Source: Fistulifera solaris (Eukaryota > Bacillariophyta > Bacillariophyceae > Naviculales > Stauroneidaceae). From it: DNA of 64,000 nucleotides. The DNA is taken from assembly GCA_030295235.1 (NCBI GenBank), contig AP026120.1, forward strand, positions 1-64,000, in the 5' to 3' direction. This document shows, in pieces, positions 23,463-34,644 of the stretch. A program made the translations under genes and the position numbers. The notes beneath the pieces were generated by a model. That model was given only the letters and a program-made list of their open reading frames with translations, did no database searches and was not told where the DNA came from. Within the stretch, counting starts at the first letter, position 1. Every line of letters begins with the position of its first letter.

Positions 23463-25365
23463 CCGCAGGTACTCCGCATCTTCACGGAAAATTCAATTTC
23501 ACTGAGATTATGTTGGAGACAGTAGGACAGTCGTTACGCCATTCATGCAGGACACCAATTAAATGCCAAGGAATTTCGCTACCTTAGGACCGTCAGAGTT
23601 ACAGCCGCCGTTTACTGGGAGTTAGGATCGAAGCGTAATTACTTCTTTCTTTAATCTTGCAGCACTGGGCAGGCGTCAGTCTCAATACATCTTTTTACAA
23701 ATTAGCAGAGACCTGTGTTTTTAATAAACAGTCGCTGTCCTCGATTCTGTGACAACTTTACAAGGTTGCCCTAATAAAGTTACTCCTTCTTCCGAAGTTA
23801 CGGAGTCATTTTGCCGAGTTCCTTCAACATAATTATCTCAAGCGTCTTAATTTACTAAATTTGTCCACCTGTGTCGGTTTAAGTACGGTTTTTAAAATTT
23901 AAAGCTATTTCTTGAAAATAATATAAAACTTTTATTTTTACCATAAAATAAAAATAATATTTTTATTTTGTCACTATAAATTAATAAAAAAATTTCATTT
24001 TTTACCCATCGATTAGAACTTTCGTTTTTCTCTTAGAGACCGATTAACTTTTACCAAAACGGATTAGCCTTGTTTTGGAAACCTAGGACTTAAGACGACA
24101 ATGTTTCGCACATTGTTTATCGTTACTCATATCAACATTTTCACTCCTGAATTTTCTAAATTATGTTGTCCATAATTTTTCACAAACATACAGGACGTTC
24201 TGCTACCATTAAACAATTTTTTTTGTTTAATCTACGGTTTCGGTAAATAGTTTAAGTCCCTTTACATTTTCAATGCAAAAAAACTCGACCAATAAGCTGT
24301 TACGCTTTCTTTTGAGGCTGGCTGCTTCTAATCCTACCTATCGGTTGTCATCATTCTTTCACATTTTTTTCACTTAACTATTTTTAAGGACCTTAACCTT
24401 TAGTCTGGGCTGTTTTCCCTCTCGACTATAGATCTTAGCATCTATAGTCTGTCTGCTTAAAGTCTTTTAAATTGTATTCGAAGTTTTAATAAACTCAGTA
24501 AGATTTTACTCCCCATTGCTTATCAAGAGCTCTACCCCAAATTAAAGAAATTTTAAACGCTCTACTTAAATAGATTTCGCAGAAAACCAGCTATCTCTAA
24601 GTTTGATTGGCCTTTCACCCCTAACCACAAGTCATCCCAGTATTTTTCCACATACACGGGTTCGGTCCTCCAATAAGTATTACTACTTGAAATTCAACCA
24701 GCTCATGGTTAGATCACTTAGTTTCGGGTCTTATTTTAGAAACTTAAAAACATTTTAAAATTCAATTTCTTTTCGCCTACGTAGATATTTTACTTAAGCT
24801 CGCTACTAAAATAAACTTGTTGATCCATTATACAAAAGGTACGTTGTCACTTTATAAAGCTACAACTGTTTGTTTGCATTAAAATTCATTATCTTTTCAA
24901 TTTTACAAAATCTTTTTCACCTTTCCTTCACAGTACTTTTCACTATCAAACATCAAAAATTTTAGACTTTGAGGGTGGTCCCCCAATATTCAATCAATAC
25001 ACGACTTGTATCAATTTACTTTAATCAAAAGTTAAAATTAAATAGAATTTTACAGGGTTTTTACCTTCTCTGACTTTTTAAAAAATTAAATTCTAAATTA
25101 TAACTTTTTAGTCTAAGTCGCACATTCGCTCTCCACTACTAATGCTATCTCGGTTGATTTCTTTCTTAGTTACTGAGATGATTCAGTTCACTAAGTTGAA
25201 TTATGTTAATTATAAAATTAACACAAGTTTAAATTAAACAAAACTTGGTTTTCCATAATGGGAAATTGTAGTTCTCAGCAAAATATTTTACTCGCTACAA
25301 AATTTTGTTGTTAAACACCCACTTTTATTTTTTTGATGTATAGGAATTCCTTTAATGCATTATAA
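22635..25365 (-). rRNA. rnl: large subunit ribosomal RNA
   Basis: Bacterial-like LSU rRNA on the minus strand. The sarcin-ricin loop AGTACGAGAGGACC is at 22831-22844 and the peptidyl-transferase motif GGGGATAACAG is at 23043-23053. The 3' end resembles the usual terminal helix, TAGCTGACAAGTACTAA, near 22635. Length is about 2730 nt. The 5' end is set only by the neighbouring trnH and is uncertain by some tens of bases. No intron is evident at the conserved core sites I could check by eye. Confidence 0.95.
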
Positions 25366-25378
25366 AACTTTTTAACTA

Positions 25379-25452
25379 GGCGAATAATAGGATTTGAACC
25401 TATGACCTCTAGAACCACAATCTAGCACTCTAACCAACTGAGTTATACCGCC
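25379..25452 (-). tRNA. trnH: tRNA-His(GUG)
   Basis: Anticodon GTG in a normal cloverleaf, T-arm ATAGG TTCAAAT CCTAT, 5' strand GGCGGTA. The 3' acceptor strand has one T too many for perfect pairing (TATTCGCC). This could be a homopolymer over-call or a real bulge. Located between nad5 and rnl in a single-copy region. Confidence 0.92.
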
Positions 25453-25455
25453 AAA

Positions 25456-25484
25456 TTGAATTTGAAAACTTTTTTCAAATTCAA
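25456..25484. repeat. perfect 13-bp stem-loop between nad5 and trnH
   Basis: The sequence TTGAATTTGAAAA is followed after 3 bases by its exact reverse complement TTTTCAAATTCAA. On the minus strand it lies downstream of nad5 and just upstream of trnH and rnl. It could be a processing or termination signal for nad5 mRNA. Nothing else is recognised between 25485 and 25701. Confidence 0.75.
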
Positions 25485-25701
25485 CTATCTTAGCTTTATT
25501 TATATTTGGTAAAACGAAATATGAACTTTTCAATGTAACTACAGACTCAAAACCCTCTAATAAAAAAAGTTCTATGAATCTTTATAAAATAAATTCGCAA
25601 AGCTGAACATTTATTTTTGGACAAAAAAAGGTTACAATTCGACAAATTATTATATTTAGCTCTTCATTTTTAGTATTTTTCAATTAATTCTAAGTTTTGT
25701 T
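25485..25701. other. A+T-rich spacer downstream of nad5
   Basis: 217 bases between the hairpin and the nad5 stop. No frame or RNA gene is recognisable. Confidence 0.4.
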
Positions 25702-27734
25702 TTATTTAATACTTTTTTCCTTAGGAGTTGGCTCGTATAGAATAAAAAATGCTGAAACAAAAACTAAAATAAATACTATTCGATCATTAAATAATGAAAA
25801 CTGTACGAATGCCTCTCGGAAACCTAAAAGAAAAGTTACTCCCATTAGAATTAAAAAAGTATAATGGTAAATAAATCCTGTTTGCATCTTATGTAAACTA
25901 GAACCAATTTTTAAAGCAACGCTAGATAAACCGGTAGGACCCAGAATTTCAAAAATACCTCTATCAACAAATTTATAGCTAGTTGAATAACCAAATTTAA
26001 AGAAAAACTGCGCTAAATATTCGTTATAAATTTTATCAAAATACCATTTTCGATTTAAAAAATTATAAATTTTTTTACCAACAAAAGAAGTTTTTAGTTT
26101 GAATAATAAATCTGATCTAAATGAATATAAAAAATAAGCTGATAAAACTCCTAATAAACTTAATTTTACAGGTAAAGTTTTATAAAAGGTTGGTATAAAT
26201 TCAGCGTCAAATAAATTCATATTAACAGCATTAACATAAATAGCGCTTCCAAAAAACGGAGTTCCAACACCTACGATCATATCTTTAGTATAATATCCTA
26301 CTAACATACTAGGTATTGATAAACTAGCCAATGCTATACAAATATTCAAGCCTGAATCAGCGGCATAAGAAATTACTTTTTTATAACCGTTAGGCTTCGA
26401 TAAAAAAAGTTAGATAGGCTAGTCTAGTGGAATAAAAAGCTGTAAAGAAAGCTCCAACAGTTCCTAAAAAATAACTAAAATAACCAGGCAAACTATATTT
26501 ACCATAAGCTACTTCTAAAATTAAATCTTTAGAATAAAAACCGGTTAAAAAAGGAAAACCAATTAATGCTAAAGAACCAATTGTCATCATAGCATAAGTG
26601 AAGGGTAGAAGAGATTTTAAACCACCCATTTTTCGCATATCTTGTTCATCCGCAACAGCATGGATGACTGACCCCGCTCCTAAAAAAAAGCAATGCCTTA
26701 AAAAATGCGTGATTAGATAAATGAAAAAAACCTACTGAATAATTCGATAAACCACATGCAAAAACCATGTAACCTAATTGGCTACAAGTAGAATAAGCTA
26801 TAACACGCTTTAAGTCATTTTGCAATAAACCAGTTGTAGACGCAAAAAATGCAGTAAGTGCACCAACTATAGTAATTATTTCTAAAACATTAGGAATAAA
26901 TTCATATAGAAAAGAACTTCGAACAATTAAGAACACACCTGCAGTAACCATCGTAGCAGCATGAATTAACGCAGATACAGGAGTTGGCCCTTCCATGGCA
27001 TCAGGTAACCAAGTATGTAGACCTAACTGAGCTGACTTACCAACAGCTCCTAAAAATAAGAAAACTCCAATAGCTGTTAATAAATTTACATCTAAATTTA
27101 AAAAATTAATAACTTTATCTTTAAAAAACGGAGTTAGAACAGCAACACTTGCATAATCAATCGACTTATAATTAACGAAAATCAAAAAAATTCCCATTAA
27201 CAAACTAAAATCTCCGATACGATTTATCAACATTGCTTTTATAGCAGCCTTATTCGCTTGAATTCTAGTAAACCAAAAATTAATTAATAAGTATGAGCAC
27301 AAACCAACACCTTCCCAACCAACAAACATTTGCACAAAATTATCAGCTGTTACTAAAATAAGCATAAAGAAAGTGAATAAAGATAAGTAAGACATGAAAC
27401 GAGAAATATGAGGATCATGTGACATATATTCGGTAGAATATAAATGAACCAAAAATGAGATAAAAGTAACAACTACACACATAGAGGCAGTCAAACTATC
27501 GAACATAAAACCCCAATCAATATTTAAAACTTCCGAACTAATCCAAGTAGTTAATTTTATATAAACAAAACAACCTGAAAACGCAACTTCATAAAACACA
27601 AAAAGTGATAATAAAAAAGATAAAAATAAACAACTTGTTGTTATTATAGCAGAACCCCAAGATCCTAAATATCTACCGAATAATCCAGCAAGACAAGAAC
27701 CGATAATAGATAAAAATACTAATAGTAAATACAT
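25702..27734 (-). CDS. nad5: NADH dehydrogenase subunit 5
   Basis: Largest complex I membrane subunit, with proton channel and lateral helix. ATG at 27734 ([10 protein letters not shown]). Three open segments must be joined. An excess T in T8 near 26685 separates FKALLF from [18 protein letters not shown]. An excess G near 26394 (codons GAA GCC TAA instead of GAA CCT AAC) separates YLTFFIE from [15 protein letters not shown]. Corrected length is about 676 residues, usual for Nad5. Conserved pieces include [30 protein letters not shown] and AAGVFL-like segments. The gene is in the single-copy part, so there is no second reading. Flanked by trnS(gcu) and trnH. Confidence 0.95.
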
Positions 27735-27750
27735 TTTTAATAATTAAACT

Positions 27751-27840
27751 TAGAAAAGGTGGGATTCGAACCCACGATATAGAGAATTTCTATATAGAAA
27801 TTTAGCAGATTTCCGCTATAAACCACTCAGCCACTTTTCC
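27751..27840 (-). tRNA. trnS: tRNA-Ser(GCU)
   Basis: Class II tRNA with a long variable arm, anticodon GCT, acceptor stem GGAAAAG/CTTTTCT and T-arm GTGGG TTCGAAT CCCAC. It separates cob from nad5. Confidence 0.95.
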
Positions 27841-27864
27841 GATAAAATAAACATTTCTTTAAAA

Positions 27865-29148
27865 TTAAGACTTATGCCGAACTAATGCTGCCTCAATTTT
27901 ACCAACTACTGGAATAATAACTAAGAAGAACATGAAGTAATAAACAGTAGCTACTTGAGAAACAAGTTTATAAGTATCTGTTACTGGTTTTTGACCAGCA
28001 ATAACTAAAATAACGAAATCAGCAAGGAATAACCAAAAAAAAAATTTAAAAATAGGTCGATATGTTGTATTCCGAATTTCTGATGAATTAATGAAAGGTA
28101 TTAAAAATAGCACAGCAATTGAACCAAACATAGCAATAATTCCTCCGGTTTTATGTGGAATACCTCGTAAAATTGCATAATAAGCTAAAAAATACCACTC
28201 TGGAACAACATGTCGTGGAGTTTCAAAAGGATCAGCTGGAATACAATTATCTGGATGGTTTAACACATTAGGGAAATAGAAAACAAAGGTAGCAAAAAAA
28301 ACTAAAAAACAAGATAAAGCAAATAAATCTTTAGAAGCATAATAAGGATAAAATGGAACATCATCTACTCCAGTATCAGATCCTATAGGACTATTTGAAC
28401 CTACTTTGTGAAGTAATGCTAAATGAATTAAAGTAAATCCAGCAATAAAGAATGGTAGTAAAAAATGAATAACAAAAAATCGATTCAGAGTTGGATTCTT
28501 AATAGTATAACCTCCCCATAACCATTCAACAATAGCACTACCAACAACTGGAATAACAGTAACCATACTTGTAATTACAGTTGCACCCCAAAAACTCATT
28601 TGACCCCATGGTAAAACATAACCGGTGAAAGCAGTTCCCATCATTAAAAAGAATAAAATAACTCCAGAAACCCAAAGCCATTCACGTGGCTCCATATAAG
28701 AACCATAATATAAACCTCTACAAATATGAGAATAAACAACTATAAAAAACATAGAAGCACCATTCGCATGTACGTAACGAATTAACCAACCATTTTTTAT
28801 ATCTCTCATTATATACTCAACACTACTAAACGCTAAATCAACATTTGGAGCGTAGTGCATTGATAAAAAAATACCAGAAACCATTTGAATAACTAGACAA
28901 ATACCAGCTAGAGAACCAAAACTCCAAGCATAAGTTAATGTAATTGGAGTTGGATAATGGATTATATGACTATCGATTAGTGCAAAAAAATATGCTTTAT
29001 TTAACCGTGGTAGATTAACGGGCAACAACGACTTAAGGCTAATTTGAAGTTGTAATAAAAGACTTGACAACGAAAAACTAGGTCGAACTATACCACTTGG
29101 TAGATTAATTAACGGACTTGATGTAATACGATTATGTGAACTATTCAT
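27865..29148 (-). CDS. cob: cytochrome b
   Basis: Core subunit of complex III; binds both b hemes and oxidises ubiquinol. One intact frame of 427 residues. The heme ligands are His127/His228 and His141/His242, each pair on one helix 14 apart as expected, and the Qo-site PEWY motif is present. The conserved body begins at about residue 48 (LNKAYFFALIDSHIIHYPTP), so there is an extra N-terminal segment of some 45 residues rich in Ser, Leu and Pro. An ATG right at the usual start is absent, supporting the longer protein, but a non-ATG internal start cannot be excluded. Single-copy region. Confidence 0.97.
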   Translation of the reverse strand: MNSSHNRITSSPLINLPSGIVRPSFSLSSLLLQLQISLKSLLPVNLPRLNKAYFFALIDSHIIHYPTPITLTYAWSFGSLAGICLVIQMVSGIFLSMHYAPNVDLAFSSVEYIMRDIKNGWLIRYVHANGASMFFIVVYSHICRGLYYGSYMEPREWLWVSGVILFFLMMGTAFTGYVLPWGQMSFWGATVITSMVTVIPVVGSAIVEWLWGGYTIKNPTLNRFFVIHFLLPFFIAGFTLIHLALLHKVGSNSPIGSDTGVDDVPFYPYYASKDLFALSCFLVFFATFVFYFPNVLNHPDNCIPADPFETPRHVVPEWYFLAYYAILRGIPHKTGGIIAMFGSIAVLFLIPFINSSEIRNTTYRPIFKFFFWLFLADFVILVIAGQKPVTDTYKLVSQVATVYYFMFFLVIIPVVGKIEAALVRHKS

Positions 29149-29151
29149 AAA

Positions 29152-29222
29152 TGTAAGAGATAAGAGTTGAACTTATATTTTCAGGGCATGAGCCTGACTG
29201 GTTACCGTTACCACACCCTTAC
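29152..29222 (-). tRNA. trnI: tRNA with CAU anticodon, probably Ile(CAU)
   Basis: Third CAU tRNA of the genome. Acceptor stem is GTAAGGG/CTCTTAC, anticodon loop CTCATGC, T-arm ATAAG TTCAACT CTTAT. The D arm is unusual. Three CAU genes normally mean initiator Met, elongator Met and a lysidine-modified Ile tRNA. Which is which cannot be settled from the sequence by eye; this one differs most from a Met tRNA. Confidence 0.8.
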
Positions 29223-29315
29223 AAAGGAAAAAATGCATAGTGAGAATAGGATTATGCCAACAAGAAATTGAAAAAATTCCAAGTATAGCAAAACCTACAA
29301 ACTCAACTATTTAAA

Positions 29316-31206
<1,891 letters not shown>

Positions 31207-34200
31207 TACCCCCTTTTCAATCCCTACCCTTTCTTTTTCCTCTATAAGGGTTAAATTTTATTTGTATTTTTATTCATCTTAATTTTAGCTTTGCAGAGAT
31301 TAGCTTATCTCATTTTTTTTAATTTACTAAAAGGAAAGTTTAGGTTTTGATTTTTATTAAAATTTTAATCATTTTGGAAATTTTGAATTATGTTTTTCTG
31401 TTTTGACCAATTCTTTTATTTATTTGCATTTTAGTCTATTTTAGGTATTTTCCAATTTTTTGGCCTAATGTTGATTGGTTTTTCTTTTTCTTCTATAAGA
31501 ATTGAATTTTATTTGTATTTTATTCATCTCAATTTTAGCTTTACAATTCTTAGCTTATTTTATTTTTTTAACATGGCGTAGGATAAAACCCACATTTTGA
31601 TTTTTGCCGCGATTTGAGCCTTTAATTTATTGACTCAAATCCTGTAGATTTCATAATTTTTGAATTCTTCTTTTTCCTTATTTTCATTTCCAATTTTGAT
31701 ATATTATTTAGCCAAAAAATTAAATTGAATTATGTTAACTTAATAGAAATAAGCATGAAATTGAAACATAGATGAGAATGTAATGGTTAAATAAAGATGT
31801 AAAAAATTAATACTTTATGCATTTAATATATGTATATTATATATATTTATGTTAATATCCTATGTTTTTATATTAAAGTTATTATATAACAACAGGAACA
31901 ACTTCTAAAATAAGTGTGGGTTATAAATAATTTGATCTTTTCTTCTTAAAACTTTTTTACTCAGTCGTTTCTTTTTTTATAGTATAGGAATATTAAATTT
32001 TAGTCATTTTAATTTTAACTTTACACTTATTATCCTATATAATACCCTTTTTTGTAAATGATTTTATGTATTGGGGATTCTTATGATTTAAACCTCTATA
32101 ATTGATCTAGCTCTAACTTGTTAGCTTCTTTTTGTAGTGTACTTCCCTATATTCCCCCTTTTTCAATTCCTACCCCTTCTTTTTCCTCTATAAGGGTTAA
32201 ATTTTATTTGTATTTTTATTCATCTTAATTTTAGCTTTGCAGAGATTAGCTTATCTCATTTTTTTTAATTTACTAAAAGGAAAGTTTAGATTTTGATTTT
32301 TATTAAAATTTTAATCATTTTAGAAATTTTGAATTATGTTTTTCTGTTTTGACCAATTCTTTTATTCATTTGCATTTTAGTCTATTTTAGGTATTTTCCA
32401 ATTTTTTGGCCTAATGTTGATTGGTTCTTCTTTTTCTTCTATAAGAATTGAATTTTATTTGTATTTTATTCATCTCAATTTTAGCTTTACAATTCTTAGC
32501 TTATTTTATTTTTTAACATGGCGTAGGATAAAACCCACATTTTGATTTTTGCCATGATTTGAGCCTTTAATTTACTGACTCAAATCCTGTAGATTTCATA
32601 AATTTTGAATTCTTTTTTTCCTTATTTTCATTTCCAATTTTGATATATTATTTAGCCAAAAAATTAAATTGAATTATGTTAACTTAATAGAAATAAGCAT
32701 GAAATTGAAACATAGATGAGAATGTAATAATTAAATAAAGATGTAAAAAATTAATACTTTATACATTTAATATATATATATATTTATGTTAATACCCTAT
32801 GTTTTTATATTAAAGTTATTATATAACAATTTTAGTCATTTTAATTTTAACTTTACACTTATTATTCTATATAATACCCTTTTTGGTAAATTACTTTATG
32901 TATTGGGATTCCTATGATTTAAACCTCTAGAATTGATCTAGCTCTAACTTGTTAGCTTCTTTTTGTAGTGTACTCCCTATATTCCCCCTTTTTCAATTCC
33001 TACCCCTTCTTTTTCCTCTATGAGGGTTAAATTTTATTTGTATTTTTATTCATCTTAATTTTAGCTTTGCAGAGATTAGCTTATCTCATTTTTTTTAATT
33101 TACTAAAAGGAAAGTTTAGATTTTGATTTTTATTAAAATTTTAATCATTTTGGAAATTTTGAATTATGTTTTTCTGTTTTGACCAATTCTTTTATTTATT
33201 TGTATTTTAGGCTATTTTATAGGTATTTTCCACTTTTTTTAGCCTAATGCCGATTGGTTCTTCTTTTTCTTCTATAAGGATTGGATTTTATTTGTATTTT
33301 ATTCATCTCAACTTTAGCTTTACAATTCTTAGCTTATTTTCTTTTTTAACATGGCATTTAGGATAAAACCCACATTTTGATTTTTGCCATGATTTGAGCC
33401 TTTAATTTATTGACTCAAATCCTGTAGATTTCATAATTTTTGAATTCTTTTTTTCCTTATTTTCATTTCCAATTTTGATATAGTATTTAGCCAAAAATTA
33501 AATTGAATTATGTTAACTTAATAGAAATAAGCATGAAATTGAAACATAGATGAGAATGTAATAATTAAATAAAGATGTAAAAAATTAATACTTTATGCAT
33601 TTAATATATGTATATTATATATATTTATGTTAATATCCTATGTTTTTATATTAAAGTTATTATATAACAACAGGAACAACTTCTAAAATAAGTGTGGGTT
33701 ATAAATAATTTGATCTTTTCTTCTTAAAACTTTTTTACTCAGTCGTTTCTTTTTTTATAGTATAGGAATATTAAATTTTAGTCATTTTAATTTTAACTTT
33801 ACACTTATTATCCTATATAATACCCTTTTTTGTAAATGATTTTATGTATTGGGATTCTTATGATTTAAACCTCTATAATTGATCTAGCTCTAACTTGTTA
33901 GCTTCTTTTTGTAGTGTACTTCCCTATATTCCCCCTTTTTCAATTCCTACCCCCTTCTTTTTTCCTCTATAAGGGTTAAATTTTATTTGTATTTTTATTC
34001 ATCTTAATTTTAGCTTTGCAGAGATTAGCTTATCTCATTTTTTAATTTACTAAAAGGAAAGTTTAGATTTTGATTTTTATTAAAATTTTAATCATTTTGG
34101 AAATTTTGAATTATGTTTTTCTGTTTTGACCAATTCTCTTATTTATTTGCGTTTTAGTCTATTTTAGGTATTTTCCACTTTTTTTGGCCTAATGTTGATT

Positions 34201-34540
34201 AGTTCTTCTTTTTCTTCTATAAGAATTGAATTTTATTTGTATTTTATTCATTTCAATTTTAGCTTTACAATTCTTAGCTTATCTTATTTTTTAACATGGC
34301 GTAGGATAAAACCCACATTTTGATTTTTGCCGCGATTTGAGCTTTTAATTTATTGACTCAAATCCTGTAGATTTCATAATTTTTGAATTCTTTCTTTTTC
34401 CTTATTTTCATTTCCAATTTTGATAATAGTATTTAGCCAAAAATTAAATTGAATTATGTTAACTTAATAGAAATAAGCATGAAATTGAAACATAGATGAG
34501 AATGTAATGGTTAAATAAAGATGTAGAAAATTAATACTTA
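31207..34540 (+). repeat. left arm of giant palindrome: 3.6 tandem units
   Basis: Tandem units are marked by a CCCCC run at 31209, 32154, 32994 and 33931, giving periods of 945, 840 and 937 bp and a partial fourth unit. Units differ by a few percent. The second lacks about 105 bp found in the first and third (the part starting AACAGGAACAACTTC). Each unit holds diverged sub-repeats beginning CTCTATAAGGGTTAAATTTT, TTCTATAAGAATTGAATTTT and a third related one ending TTATCCTATATAATACCC. No ORF above 60 codons. The same sequence returns inverted at 34645-37078. Confidence 0.93.
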
Positions 34541-34644
34541 TAGGTTAAAATCTAGATGAACAAAGATAAAATTCAACATCTTAAAAAACATATAAAAATT
34601 GATAAATAGTTGAATTTTGAACCTTTGTACAAAAGGCTCAAATC
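34541..34644. repeat. palindrome centre with 10-bp hairpin
   Basis: Unique spacer of about 104 bases between the inverted arms. AAAATTCAAC at 34568-34577 pairs with GTTGAATTTT at 34609-34618 across a 31-base A-rich loop. It is the symmetry centre of the repeat region and a candidate replication-start structure; that role is inference. Confidence 0.7.

Noticed and set aside
22520-25378. 5S rRNA gene or rRNA intron
   Set aside because: I saw no 5S-like sequence and no obvious interruption of conserved rRNA motifs, but a covariance search was not possible.
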